Positions 44,237 through 53,655 of a stretch of DNA of 64,000 bases are shown here, piece by piece. The notes under the pieces are model-generated. The model was given only the letters and a program-made list of their open reading frames with translations, had not been told where the DNA came from and ran no database searches. The DNA is from Acidobacteriota bacterium (GTDB taxonomy: Bacteria; Acidobacteriota; Holophagae; Acanthopleuribacterales; Acanthopleuribacteraceae). Each line of letters opens with the position of its first letter. The first letter of the stretch is position 1. The position numbers and the translations under genes are program-made. The stretch lies in assembly GCA_020637335.1 (NCBI GenBank), contig JACJWC010000022.1, forward strand, positions 12,380-76,379, in the 5' to 3' direction.

Positions 44237-45110
44237 CGTTGATCCAGGTGTCGATGTGGGGCAGTCGGCGGTACAGCAGCCCGTGATAGAGCCGTGAGGG
44301 TAACCAGCGCCGCAACAGACCAAAAAAGCGCGCATCCAGGGTGGCCGGCACCCTTAACCGCGGATTTTTGGCTCTAATCGTATGCAGGATGGTACTTGCA
44401 ATGCGTTCTGGGGTGGCGCGCGACCAATTCATCATTTTTTCAATAAAGCCCAGCATTTCCACGTATGCGCGATGGTAAGGTCGACTGGCATTCGCGTAAC
44501 TGGCCTGGCTGGCTTGGGTGAACAGCGCGTTGCGGAAGGAGTCGGAATGGACAAAGCCCGGTTCTATCAGGGAGACGGCAATGCCCCAAGGCCGCAACTC
44601 GTACCACAAGGCTTCGCTGGCGCCTTCCAACGCGAACTTGGAGGCGTTGTAGGCGCCCATCGTTGGCATGGCCATCATGCCGCCCACTGAAGAAACGTTG
44701 ATGATGCGCCCTTTGCGCTGAGCTCGCCAAATGGGCAGGAGAATCTGTATTAAGGCCAGCGGTCCGAGTAGGTTGACGGCCAATTGGTGTTGCATGGACT
44801 GGGGATCCATATCTTCCCAGGTGCTGCGGTAACAGATACCGGCATTGTTGACCAGTACGTCCAATTGGCCCCAGTGATCGAGAACCTGTTGGATCGCAGC
44901 CTGTCGCTCGGTTTCTTGGGTCACATCCAGCGGCAGAATGAGCAGCGTTTCGCTGGCAACCAGGCCCGCTTCGCTAAATCGAGTCAGGGACTCCGTTCTC
45001 GCCGTTGCGACCACGCGATAGCCCCGATTGAGCAATAAACGGGTAAGGGCCAGCCCGATTCCCGTGCTGGCCCCTGTAATGAGAACAACCTCTCCCGGGG
45101 TTGTCGCCAT
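44217..45110 (-). CDS. Short-chain dehydrogenase/reductase
   Basis: 297 residues from ATG 45110, four bases after the EF-G-like stop; the longer frame lies inside EF-G. Motifs: LITGASTGIGLALTRLLL (cofactor), VNNAGICY, NVSSVGGM with the catalytic Ser, and YNASKFALEGAS with Tyr and Lys. It is a classical SDR with a longer C-terminus. NAD(P)H-dependent oxidoreductase of unknown substrate; the DoxX partner overlaps its end. Confidence 0.93.
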   Translation of the reverse strand: MATTPGEVVLITGASTGIGLALTRLLLNRGYRVVATARTESLTRFSEAGLVASETLLILPLDVTQETERQAAIQQVLDHWGQLDVLVNNAGICYRSTWEDMDPQSMQHQLAVNLLGPLALIQILLPIWRAQRKGRIINVSSVGGMMAMPTMGAYNASKFALEGASEALWYELRPWGIAVSLIEPGFVHSDSFRNALFTQASQASYANASRPYHRAYVEMLGFIEKMMNWSRATPERIASTILHTIRAKNPRLRVPATLDARFFGLLRRWLPSRLYHGLLYRRLPHIDTWINDETASK

Positions 45111-45114
45111 GGGT

Positions 45115-47193
45115 TTAGGCTTCGGCCTCAGCCATTTGTTGGTGGGTTTCGACCAGTTTCTTTTGTACATCGCGGGGAACGGGTTCGTAGTGCCCGAACT
45201 CGCGATGGTGCACGCCACGACCTTGGGTCATGGAGCGTAGGGACGAGGAATACTTATAGAGTTCGGCCAATGGGACTTCAGCGCGGATGACCTGCATCTT
45301 GCCATCGGTATCCATGCCTTGGACCTTGCCGCGGCGACTGGAAATGTCGCCCATGACGGTACCCATGTATTCGTCCGGAACGCGGATCTCCAGTTTGTAG
45401 ATGGGTTCGAGGATGATCGGTCCCGCTTTTTCCATACATTCCTTAAAGGCCTGTGCGCCAGCGATTTGGAAGGCCAAATCGGAGGAGTCGACATTGTGGT
45501 AAGAGCCGTCATAAACCCTTGCCGAAATATCGATGATTTTGGAGTCGGTCAGGTAACCTTCTTCCATGGTGTTGCGGATGCCTTTTTCGATGGCGGGGAT
45601 GTATTTGCCTGGAATGACACCACCGACAATGTTGTCGATGAACTCAAAACCCGAACCGCGCTCTAACGGTTTGATTTCCAGGTGAACATCGGCATATTGA
45701 CCGCGTCCGCCGGTCTGCTTTTTGTATTTTTTGCGGAAATCGGCGGTTTTGGTGATGGTTTCGCGATAGGGAATACGCGGTTCGATCAGTTCGGTATCCA
45801 CATTGAAACGGTTTTTCAAGCGGGTGACAATGACATCCAACTGCAATTCGCCCTGACCCGACACGATGGTTTGGCGCAGTTCTGGATCGAAGTGGTAATG
45901 GAAGGTGGGGTCCTCCTGATGCAGGGAGTTGAGCCCCGTGGCGACGCGGTCCTCATCGCCTTTGTTGAGCGTGTGTAAAGCAGCCCGAATGACCGGTTCC
46001 GGGAACTGGATCGGGTCCAGTTCGATCGGGGCATTGGGGGCACTGAGCGTGTTGTTGGTGTGGCTATTTTTGAGTTTGATGATAGCGCCCATATCGCCGC
46101 ATTCAATTTGCGGTGTGTCTTTGCGGTCTTTGCCGTTGATCAGGAACAGGCCGGAGATGCGTTCAGTGGCGCGCGTGGTTGGATTGAAGACATCCATACC
46201 CACTTTCAAGGTTCCCGAATAGACCTTAACAAAGCTGAGCTCGCCGACGTGCGGCTCAGAAACGGTTTTAAAAATCAAGCTGGCCATTGGTTCGCCGGCA
46301 TCGCATTTCCGGGTCATGGTCTGGCCATTTTCATCTTTGCCGCTCATATCCGGTAAATCGGATGCGGAGGCACCGTAATTGACAATCAGGTCGAGTATGC
46401 GCGACACGCCGACATTTTTCTTGGCCGCACAGCAGACAACCGGATAAATCTGGTTGTGTTTGCAGGCATAGGAGAGCGCTTTTTTAAGCTCGGACTCGCT
46501 GACCGGTTCATCGCTGAGGTATTTGGTCATCAACTCTTCATCGTGTTCGATGATGGATTCCATAAAGGTCAATCGAGCGGCTTTATAGGCTTCCATCGCA
46601 TCAGCGGGAATATCTTCTTCGCTCACTTTTCCAGAGCCGTCCGTTGCGTAAACCAGCATTTTGCCGCGCAGCAGGTCGATGATTTTGTTGAAGTTGGGTC
46701 CAGAATTGTACGGGAATTGGACCATGACCACGTCTGGTCCGAAATACTCGCGAAAATCATCGATCAAGCGGTCCCAATTAATATCGTCCTTATCGCATTT
46801 ATTGGCGACAATGATTTTGCTGAGATTGTGTTCCTTACCGTATTTCCAGCAGATTTCGGTACCGACCTCAATGCCATGGGACGCATCAATGACCAATAAT
46901 CCAGTGTCCACCACGTGCATGGTACCGTAAACTTCACCGACAAAATCCAGGTAGCCCGGGGTATCGATCATGTTGATCTTATGGTCCCGCCAGTTCAGGT
47001 GGAGCATGGCCGTTGTGATAGAAATCTGACGTTGGATCTCCTGGTTATGGAAATCGGAAATGGTGTTGCCATCCTCAATCGAGCCCATGCGGTTGGTGAT
47101 GCCGGCAGAGTAAAGCATCGCTTCGGCGAGTATCGTCTTTCCTACTCCGCCGTGGCCCACAATGCCGACGTTGCGAATGTCCTCAACCTTCAT
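45115..47193 (-). CDS. Elongation factor G-like GTPase (EF-G2 type)
   Basis: 692 residues from ATG 47193, with GGGGGA upstream. The P-loop is IVGHGGVGKTILAEAMLY, not the AHIDAGKTT of the main EF-G; this GHGGxGKT form marks the EF-G2 paralogue group. G3 is DTPGYLDF, G4 NKCD. Domain II-V follow, with YKKQTGGRGQYADVHLEIKP. The paralogue is not the main translocase and its role is poorly known; ribosome recycling or stress roles have been proposed for some relatives. A small stem AACCCG GAG CGGGTT lies at 47226-47240, in the 253-base gap upstream. Confidence 0.93.
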   Translation of the reverse strand: MKVEDIRNVGIVGHGGVGKTILAEAMLYSAGITNRMGSIEDGNTISDFHNQEIQRQISITTAMLHLNWRDHKINMIDTPGYLDFVGEVYGTMHVVDTGLLVIDASHGIEVGTEICWKYGKEHNLSKIIVANKCDKDDINWDRLIDDFREYFGPDVVMVQFPYNSGPNFNKIIDLLRGKMLVYATDGSGKVSEEDIPADAMEAYKAARLTFMESIIEHDEELMTKYLSDEPVSESELKKALSYACKHNQIYPVVCCAAKKNVGVSRILDLIVNYGASASDLPDMSGKDENGQTMTRKCDAGEPMASLIFKTVSEPHVGELSFVKVYSGTLKVGMDVFNPTTRATERISGLFLINGKDRKDTPQIECGDMGAIIKLKNSHTNNTLSAPNAPIELDPIQFPEPVIRAALHTLNKGDEDRVATGLNSLHQEDPTFHYHFDPELRQTIVSGQGELQLDVIVTRLKNRFNVDTELIEPRIPYRETITKTADFRKKYKKQTGGRGQYADVHLEIKPLERGSGFEFIDNIVGGVIPGKYIPAIEKGIRNTMEEGYLTDSKIIDISARVYDGSYHNVDSSDLAFQIAGAQAFKECMEKAGPIILEPIYKLEIRVPDEYMGTVMGDISSRRGKVQGMDTDGKMQVIRAEVPLAELYKYSSSLRSMTQGRGVHHREFGHYEPVPRDVQKKLVETHQQMAEAEA

Positions 47194-47446
47194 AAGTCCC
47201 CCTTTCAAGCATACATAGCTAAACCAACCCGGAGCGGGTTTTGCAGTTGGAATGGGGTTTCAAATGCGAAACCGCGGGGGTGGTGCTTACCTGCGACTAT
47301 AGCGCAGGACAGAGCGGGTCAAAAGGAAAAAGCACATGAATTCCTAACGAAATTTGCGCTTTTGAGGTGGCTTAAAAAAGCCGAATGATCTGCCCGTTTT
47401 TTGCTTGAAAGCACGAGCAGAGGCGATCAAAATAAAAGTTTTGGGC

Positions 47447-48442
47447 TCAGGGTGAACCGATGGCAACTTCCTTGATGGCGAATCGCCCGCTGCCATTGGG
47501 TGAGATCTGGTAGAGGTGCCCGCCATCGGCGGTCAGGCGTCCGCCTTCATCTAAAAAGGCTTCAAACTGGCCGAGCATTCGCCCTTCCTCGCTGAGGATA
47601 AAACCCTTTACAATGCCAAAAACCGGCGATTGATTAAAAACCAGGACCTTGCCCTCAACCAGACTAAGGATGTGGTTGAAGAAGGGTTTATATGGAGGCC
47701 AGGAGGCGTCCAGGTTCCCTTGGTCCAGGTGCAAACTTTGGCTGAGGAACTCTTCGCGATCCTCATCGCCGATGGGGTCCCGGGTCAATGGGTACTGCTT
47801 GATTTTTTCGGAACTGCCCCAGAAATGCAGATTGGGCTCCGAACCGATCCCAAATATAAGGCCAGAGCCGTCTGCTTTGCGGTCCATTGCGACATGAGCG
47901 GGGAAGGCATAAGCGATACTGCGCCCATTCTCGGTTCTCCACAATTGCACTTGCCGCTCAAATACTTCGGATTTTTGTTTGTCGGAGAGGCGCCAGATGG
48001 CTTCGAATTGGCGGTTTTGGGTATCGTGTCGCCGGATGAGTCCGATCGGTTCATTGTTCAGTACGGCCAGTTGCAGCAATTCGGCGCCTTCGAGATTGGG
48101 ATTCATTGACTTTAGCCAATTGCCCCGCTCATCAAAAACCTGGATGAGCGCTGTCGTCCCGTCCCAAACCCACAGATTTTGGCCGTCCCAGGCCAGGTCG
48201 GCACCAAATTGCGGAGCAAAGATAAAATGCCCTTTTTCGCGACCAAAGCCTCCAAAACTGCCCTGTAACTCGCCGCGCTCATTGAAACGGAAAATCAATG
48301 CAGAGCCGCGGTCCAATACAAATCGTTGCTGCTCACCGACCACGGCCACCGGCTGATCGTAGCCGCCCGGTGGCGTCTGAAAGGAGCGCATATCCTTAAG
48401 GCCAAAAGATTGGTTCCAAACCAAAGTCAAAAAAATCCACAT
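47447..48442 (-). CDS. Secreted NHL/six-bladed beta-propeller protein
   Basis: 331 residues with a hydrophobic leader (MWIFLTLVWNQSFG) and GAGGAGG before the ATG. Repeated short strand blocks such as FVLDRGSALIFRFNERGELQ and LWVWDGTTALIQVFDERGNW have the DxxxxxIxxFxxxGxxxxxF spacing of NHL-type blades. Probably a binding scaffold in the periplasm. No partner evident; the 253 bases to the EF-G2 gene hold only a weak hairpin near 47370-47383 and no other gene. Confidence 0.75.
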   Translation of the reverse strand: MWIFLTLVWNQSFGLKDMRSFQTPPGGYDQPVAVVGEQQRFVLDRGSALIFRFNERGELQGSFGGFGREKGHFIFAPQFGADLAWDGQNLWVWDGTTALIQVFDERGNWLKSMNPNLEGAELLQLAVLNNEPIGLIRRHDTQNRQFEAIWRLSDKQKSEVFERQVQLWRTENGRSIAYAFPAHVAMDRKADGSGLIFGIGSEPNLHFWGSSEKIKQYPLTRDPIGDEDREEFLSQSLHLDQGNLDASWPPYKPFFNHILSLVEGKVLVFNQSPVFGIVKGFILSEEGRMLGQFEAFLDEGGRLTADGGHLYQISPNGSGRFAIKEVAIGSP

Positions 48443-48502
48443 GCCGTCCTCCTCAGTTTCAGCTTGGCACTTGGACGTAATTTGAGCAGCTTTGGTTGTT
48501 TT

Positions 48503-48817
48503 TTATGCCTCGATCTCCACTTCAATCATTCCGTTTTCAATCCGTACGCTGTAGCTGGGAATGGCGCACATGGCCGGTGGGGTGAGCACGGCGCCGTCCT
48601 GAATGCGGAACTTGGCGCCGTGGTAGGCGCACATCAAACTCTCGCCGCGGATGTAGCCGTTGGAGATCGGCGCACCGGCATGGGGGCAGGTATCTTTGAG
48701 CGCGTAGAAATTGCCATTTAGGTTCACAACCACAATATCCACCCCATCAACGGTAAAAGGTAACATTTCATTTTTGCCAATGGCTTCGGTTGGCGTCACC
48801 GGAATAAACGTGCCCAT
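48503..48817 (-). CDS. Rieske-type [2Fe-2S] ferredoxin-like protein
   Basis: 104 residues from ATG 48817, with AAGGGG upstream. Cluster ligands are in CPHAGAP (C-x-H) and CAYHGAKF (C-x2-H), 16 residues apart, followed by PAMCAIPSYSVRIENG. Small soluble Rieske proteins of this kind are electron carriers for oxygenases or are nitrite-reductase small subunit-like. No oxygenase gene is adjacent, so the partner is unknown. Confidence 0.95.
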   Translation of the reverse strand: MGTFIPVTPTEAIGKNEMLPFTVDGVDIVVVNLNGNFYALKDTCPHAGAPISNGYIRGESLMCAYHGAKFRIQDGAVLTPPAMCAIPSYSVRIENGMIEVEIEA

Positions 48818-48951
48818 GGGGACCCCTTTCGCACACGTTAAGTTTGTCCCCATCATACCTTTACTGTGTCCTAGGCCCAAAAAAAGGCCTTTGCTGCGGG
48901 TCAGGGTACTGTCCAGGCGGATCTTGTGGGAAAATACGGCTGGAGGTGTTT

Positions 48952-49158
48952 ATGCGTTATTTACTTGGGATCTTCATGCTTCTCACTAGCTTTGCTTGCG
49001 CTGCTGATGTGGCAGTCTCTTCGGCAACTGCGGCTGAACAAAAACAGCAAGAAGCCGAACAAGCGCAGAAAACAGTCGATAAAATGAAACAGGATATTCA
49101 AAAGGCTGCTGACGAGGAAAAGAAAAAAGCGCAGGAACTTCAGGACGCCGATCAATAA
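48952..49158 (+). CDS. Small exported coiled-coil protein
   Basis: 68 residues; ATG at 48952 with GGAGG. A signal peptide (YLLGIFMLLTSFACAADV) is followed by about 45 residues of alanine, glutamine, lysine and glutamate with a helical heptad look. Possible signal-peptidase cut after ACA; the Cys could also be a lipidation site but the lipobox is poor. Function unknown. Two bases before the dus start, so co-translated. Confidence 0.72.
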   Translation: MRYLLGIFMLLTSFACAADVAVSSATAAEQKQQEAEQAQKTVDKMKQDIQKAADEEKKKAQELQDADQ

Positions 49159-49160
49159 GT

Positions 49161-50120
49161 ATGTCCTGGCCTCTTTCCTCCCAGCCTTTATTAATTCTCG
49201 CGCCCATGGACGGGTATACGGATCGCGCCTTCCGCACCCTGGTCAAGTGGATTGAACCGCGCACTGTCGCCTTTACCGAATTTCTGTCGGCTGCCACGGT
49301 TGCGGCTCAGCCGAAACTGGCAGCGGAATGGTTTGCAACAACCGATGCCGAACAACCGGTTGTGGTCCAGCTCTACGGTAAGGATCCCCAGGACTTTTTG
49401 CGTGCGGCCCTGCTTGCCGAACAATACGGTTGTGCAGGGGTAGACCTCAATATGGGCTGTCCGGCCAAAAAGGTCGTGGCGCACCAGCACGGTTCCGCTT
49501 TGTTGAAGAATATCGATTTGGCCTGTGCCATTGTAGCCACCTTGAAAAAGCACTTGCGTGTTCCCGTTACAGTGAAAACCCGGTTGGGCTGGGAAGATGC
49601 CAGCCATTTGATTCCGTTTGTTCAACGCTTACAGGACCAAGGCTTGGATGCGATCACCATCCACGGTCGCACTTATGCCCAAAAATTTCAGGGCGAGGCC
49701 GATTGGCGCCCGATTTACGCCCTAAAAGATGCACTAAATATCCCCGTTTTTGGCAATGGCGATGTGATGGATGGCGGCAGTGCCCTGCAGAAATTGGGCA
49801 ATTTGAATGGCGTCATGGTCGGCCGAGCCGCAACCCAGGATCCCTGGATCATGCGCGAAATCGGTGCCGCTCTGTGGCAAGAAACGAGCCCACTTCCGCC
49901 CACCTTGGACGAAACCGCCGAAGGTTGGTTGCGTTTCGCTCGTGCCGCTATTGGCGACCGACCCGAAGGTCCTGCCTGTCAACGCATGCGCAAATTCCTG
50001 ATCCAATGGGTTCGAAGATTTGGTCTGGACCATTTGCGTGCCCAGGCAACCGCCGTCAATTCCATGGCAGATCTCCAAGCGCTTTTCGCCGATGCGCGCC
50101 ATAGCGTTGTGGTCGTATAA
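49161..50120 (+). CDS. tRNA-dihydrouridine synthase
   Basis: 319 residues. FMN barrel motif LILAPMDGYTDRAFR, NMGCPAKKVVAHQHGSALL with the catalytic Cys, VTVKTRLGWED, ITIHGRTYAQKFQGEADW and GNGDVMDG are the Dus family set. It reduces uridine in tRNA D-loops with NAD(P)H. Starts two bases after the small coiled-coil gene without its own clear ribosome-binding site, so probably translationally coupled. DusA, B or C subtype not assigned. Confidence 0.96.
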   Translation: MSWPLSSQPLLILAPMDGYTDRAFRTLVKWIEPRTVAFTEFLSAATVAAQPKLAAEWFATTDAEQPVVVQLYGKDPQDFLRAALLAEQYGCAGVDLNMGCPAKKVVAHQHGSALLKNIDLACAIVATLKKHLRVPVTVKTRLGWEDASHLIPFVQRLQDQGLDAITIHGRTYAQKFQGEADWRPIYALKDALNIPVFGNGDVMDGGSALQKLGNLNGVMVGRAATQDPWIMREIGAALWQETSPLPPTLDETAEGWLRFARAAIGDRPEGPACQRMRKFLIQWVRRFGLDHLRAQATAVNSMADLQALFADARHSVVVV

Positions 50121-50138
50121 ATAGCGTTTCTAGGCCGG

Positions 50139-50152
50139 CTGGCCCGGGCCAG
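50139..50152 (+). terminator. Probable terminator after dus
   Basis: Perfect palindrome CTGGCCCGGGCCAG followed by AAGTTTTTG, 18 bases past the stop. The stem is short (five pairs plus loop), so this is uncertain. Confidence 0.45.
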
Positions 50153-50293
50153 AAGTTTTTGACCGGTCCCAAAATTCATTTGGCGCCTAAGCATTTTGGG
50201 CTTTTGATGCGTATGGACTATATTCAGGCGCTTAAAGGGTCTGGACGCAAAAAATCCAACGGTTAGAATAAGTATTCCATTATTGGAGGCGCC

Positions 50294-50758
50294 ATGTTGT
50301 TTGTTGTGTGTTTCTTTTTGTTGGGCGATCAGCCGCTTTACCATCCCGAGTTGGATGGGCTTCAGCAGATCCAGCAGGCGGTAACCCAAGCCAATGCACA
50401 GGGCAAACACGTGTTGATCCAGGTTGGTGGGGAATGGTGTAGCTGGTGTAAGGCCATGGACCACTTGCTGCAAACGGACGAAACCCTGAAGGCGGAATTG
50501 GCCAAGGATTTTGTGCTCGTGCACCTCAACTATTCCAAAGAGAATAAGAACCCTCAAGCTATGGCCCAATTGGGTTATCCCCAGCGTTTTGGTTTTCCCG
50601 TTTGGGTTATTCTGGATGGTAAAGGCAATCGGCTGCATACCCAGGAGTCGGGTGCATTGGAAACACCGGGCGAAAAAGGTCATGATCCCGAAAAGGTTTT
50701 GGCCGTACTTAAGGGTTGGTCGCCGCAAGCTTTGGATCCGGCCCAATACAGCGAATAG
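50294..50758 (+). CDS. Thioredoxin-like exported protein
   Basis: 154 residues. A short hydrophobic leader (MLFVVCFFLLG), then a thioredoxin_7-type fold with the redox motif GGEWCSWCKAMDHLL (CSWC) near 54-60 and the cis-proline GFPVWVILDGKG near 99. Likely reduces or forms disulphides in the periplasm. Single gene with its own GGAGG; its stop lies eight bases from that of the convergent next gene. Confidence 0.9.
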   Translation: MLFVVCFFLLGDQPLYHPELDGLQQIQQAVTQANAQGKHVLIQVGGEWCSWCKAMDHLLQTDETLKAELAKDFVLVHLNYSKENKNPQAMAQLGYPQRFGFPVWVILDGKGNRLHTQESGALETPGEKGHDPEKVLAVLKGWSPQALDPAQYSE

Positions 50759-50766
50759 ACCGCCGT

Positions 50767-52887
50767 TTAATACCAATATTTCGCTTTTTTGGCCCATTCC
50801 GAGTCGGGATAACGCTTGTGGAGCAAGGTAAAAGCACGTCGGCTCCACTGGCTGGTTTGCTCGCCGCGTTCACCATAACGGGTCGCCCGAATAGCCAAAA
50901 ATAATCCCTCCGCTATGAGTGGATGGTTGGGATAGCTTTCCGCCAAGGCAAGCCACTGGCGGGTCATGTAATCTGGTGCAGGCACACATTGTTTTAACTT
51001 CTGCAGCTCCTGTTCGGCTTGGTCCTGTTCATTGCCCGTCACCACAACAGGGATCTTTAGCAAACCCTGGCCTTTGGACTCTGCATAAGGTGCGCGCCAG
51101 CCATAAAAATATTGGATTTGGCTCGGCCACCAGTTGCCGCGGATCGAATCGGAATAGGCGGGATCCACCCATTCAAAACGATTGGCTCGCAATTCGATGG
51201 TTAAGCCTGGATTCTGCAGGAGGAAAAACACGGTTTGAATTTTCGTTTCTTCGGGGTCTGTAAGGGTTAATAGGTGCTCACTTACCGATTGGTAGGCATT
51301 GGTTTTTGGCAAGAGTTTGGTTATGGCCTCCAGCGCTTGGAAATCTTGCAAGAGCAGGGCCCGGGTCATAGCAACTTCCGCTACGCCCAGACGCAGGCGT
51401 TCAGGCAGGTGCGGCGATTGTGCAAACTGAATCCATCGGTTGAGCGGAAGATAGCTGTTGAAGAGGGCCAATGCATCCTGATCAAAATTCCATTCAACGC
51501 TTTGGCCGAAATCTGTTTGAAAATCAGTGGCCCATACCTTGCGCGGCAAACGAGCGAACAGGCTCGGCCAATCTTCGCACAGCGAGAGCCCCAAGCTGGC
51601 GCATTCGTTGGCCAGCGGGATATCCTCGGGCCGGGTTGCTGCAAATTGCTGAAGTTTGGCCCAATGGCGTCGTGCAGCCTGGAGATGGCCCGATTGAGTG
51701 TTCAGGGAAATGGCCCGCGCAAGGGCTGTTGCATATGCGGGATTGTCCGGTTGAAGGGTGTCAACCCAGGCCAGCAATGCGCTCAACTGGGGATCGTCGG
51801 CCTTCACGCTATACAACTGGGTTAGACGGTTGGGATTTGAGCTTTCCAGGTTGCCAGCCCGGCCACTGGAAAAACTGCTCAACCACGTGAAAAGGGGATC
51901 GGGTTGTTGCGGTTGGAAACCCGCCTCAAACAAATTGACATATTGCCAGAGCACTACTTCAAAGTTCTCGATCGAGCCGGGTTGACTGAGGATTTTCCCG
52001 AGTTCGGTCAGTGCGCTTGCGCCAAAGAACCGGGCCAGGATTCGGAGTCTAAGTTTCTGGGCATCCAAAAGCAGGGCTGGCGAATTGGCAAGATAGGCAT
52101 TGATTTGGTCCAGTGCTTGTTGGGCGATGGCCAGGCCTTCACTGGCTGAATCTGCAAATTGGGCACGGCGGAAGAGCGCACGTGCCGCCAAATACCCGCC
52201 GATCGAGTTGTAGGGCGACTGCGGGTTATTTTCGATTACTCGGAACTGTTCGGCGGCGGATGCCAAATCGCCGGCATAAAAGGCGGCAGAGGCGAGCTGG
52301 TATTGGCGTTCCTGCTTGAGCCAATCCGGCCAATCCTCTTGAATCGGTGCTGGAAAATCGGAGGCCGGTGTCGGCCCGCAATGACAGAAAACCGCATCTT
52401 GCCCGCGCAGCCATTCTTGGATGGCCGGACCCGCACCGTGTTGGTTCAGAAATTGGGTTAAGCGGTGGGCGGCGGAGCGAAAGGCATCGTCGCCACAGTT
52501 CACATATTCGGTGAAGTCCTGCATATCGAAGGGGTTAATGGGCGGATTGGGTCCAGCTCCGGGTACACCTGCACGCGCTTGAAACCAAAGCTGCAAGGGT
52601 TCTGGCTCGGAGGAGGGGTGATACGGCAATGGATTATGGCCGTACCGCCAAAAACGAGCCCAATACTGAAGCACCTGGGTTTGGTTCTCAGGGCTGAGTC
52701 CTAGTCCGGTCAGGTGGCGGTAAAAGACGATTTTGGCACTGGTAGGAAAGTCGGGTTCTATAATGCCAATACGACCTTGCACCAAGTCCTGACGGTTGGC
52801 AACGCCGTAATACAGGTAACAGGGGACTTGGGGACCGCAAACCCAGGCGGTACCCACCAGGCAACTCATTATGGTTAAAACGTTCAC
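50767..52887 (-). CDS. Large exported protein, TPR-like helical, unknown function
   Basis: 706 residues from the GTG at 52887, with AAGGTGG upstream; GTGA overlaps the DUF3142 stop, while the longer frame runs inside that gene. A leader (VNVLTIMSCLVGTAWVCG) is followed by a helical region that looks TPR-like (YQLASAAFYAGDLASAAEQF, GGYLAARALFRRAQFADSAS). No catalytic motif found. The obvious partner is the DUF3142 protein just upstream. Confidence 0.78.
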   Translation of the reverse strand: MNVLTIMSCLVGTAWVCGPQVPCYLYYGVANRQDLVQGRIGIIEPDFPTSAKIVFYRHLTGLGLSPENQTQVLQYWARFWRYGHNPLPYHPSSEPEPLQLWFQARAGVPGAGPNPPINPFDMQDFTEYVNCGDDAFRSAAHRLTQFLNQHGAGPAIQEWLRGQDAVFCHCGPTPASDFPAPIQEDWPDWLKQERQYQLASAAFYAGDLASAAEQFRVIENNPQSPYNSIGGYLAARALFRRAQFADSASEGLAIAQQALDQINAYLANSPALLLDAQKLRLRILARFFGASALTELGKILSQPGSIENFEVVLWQYVNLFEAGFQPQQPDPLFTWLSSFSSGRAGNLESSNPNRLTQLYSVKADDPQLSALLAWVDTLQPDNPAYATALARAISLNTQSGHLQAARRHWAKLQQFAATRPEDIPLANECASLGLSLCEDWPSLFARLPRKVWATDFQTDFGQSVEWNFDQDALALFNSYLPLNRWIQFAQSPHLPERLRLGVAEVAMTRALLLQDFQALEAITKLLPKTNAYQSVSEHLLTLTDPEETKIQTVFFLLQNPGLTIELRANRFEWVDPAYSDSIRGNWWPSQIQYFYGWRAPYAESKGQGLLKIPVVVTGNEQDQAEQELQKLKQCVPAPDYMTRQWLALAESYPNHPLIAEGLFLAIRATRYGERGEQTSQWSRRAFTLLHKRYPDSEWAKKAKYWY

Positions 52888-53597
52888 GGGACCACCTTGA
52901 GGCAATTCTGAACAGTGTCTTCTGTCCAGGTAGGACGTTGAAACCAATAGATTCGGTCGATAGAAGCTGGAAGCGGCACCTTCTCGTTGGGGTCTAACCC
53001 AGCGCTGTGGGTGGACAAGCGCAGTCTTTTGTCTTTTTTCAGGTGCCGTTGGATCGTGGGGCCATCCAGTCCCATCTGAAAATACATAGGCACCCATTCA
53101 TCAACGGGGAAATCGGCGAGCCAGGCATCACTCACGGCCCAGGAGGCCAGACAGGTGACACTGAACCATAAATCGGATGGCATTTCCATGTGAACCGCTT
53201 GCACCAATTTTCGGTAAAAAGCACGTTGAGAAACGGTCGCGTCAAAATCGATTTGAATGCCATTAAAACGCGGATCTTTGAGGAATGGTCTCAGGTGATT
53301 GAGCACGGTAGGCATCAGGCTGTTGAGTTGTTCTGGTGTGGTGCCCGGATTGACCTCGATCCGGGTTGTGGCCAACATATAAACACCGGGAGGATATTGG
53401 ATCTTCTGACGGCGTTTCAAGGCCATCACCCCTTTTTCTGATAAACGCAGGGTTTGAACCAGCAGGGCAATTCCGGCCTTGTCGATCGGGAGGCTGTACA
53501 AGTCCTCCGGTTTTTCCCAGGCCCAAAACATGTGGGCAGGTGGTGCGATTTTTGTCCCATCGGATCCAGCCAGGAAAAACAGGAACAATCCAAGCAT
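52884..53597 (-). CDS. DUF3142-like exported protein
   Basis: 237 residues from ATG 53597, preceded by AGGAGGG; the longer frame reaches into a coding-free stretch. A leader (MLGLFLFFLAGSDG) then PPAHMFWAWEKPEDLYSLPI and FNGIQIDFDATVSQRAFYRK; the FWAW and QIDFDA motifs fit the DUF3142 family, which resembles a glycosidase-like barrel of unknown role. Overlaps the next gene by four bases (GTGA). Confidence 0.82.
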   Translation of the reverse strand: MLGLFLFFLAGSDGTKIAPPAHMFWAWEKPEDLYSLPIDKAGIALLVQTLRLSEKGVMALKRRQKIQYPPGVYMLATTRIEVNPGTTPEQLNSLMPTVLNHLRPFLKDPRFNGIQIDFDATVSQRAFYRKLVQAVHMEMPSDLWFSVTCLASWAVSDAWLADFPVDEWVPMYFQMGLDGPTIQRHLKKDKRLRLSTHSAGLDPNEKVPLPASIDRIYWFQRPTWTEDTVQNCLKVVP

Positions 53598-53655
53598 GCA
53601 AAACCCTCCTGATATAAGAAGGACGATTTTAACGTGCTTTTTGGCGACGGCCCGT

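Noticed and set aside
43787..44335. Longer DoxX start at 44335
   Set aside because: The added residues come from the SDR coding region and are cysteine-rich and non-hydrophobic; the ATG at 44236 begins the first helix region properly.
47370..47383. Terminator after the beta-propeller gene
   Set aside because: GGCTT and AAGCC pair weakly and no T tract follows on the minus strand.
49430..50104. 224-residue frame inside the dus gene
   Set aside because: Alternate frame of a gene with clear Dus motifs; no start site of its own.
52888..53097. Longer start for the 706-residue exported protein
   Set aside because: It would lie inside the DUF3142 gene, while the GTG at 52887 has a ribosome-binding site and is followed by a signal peptide.
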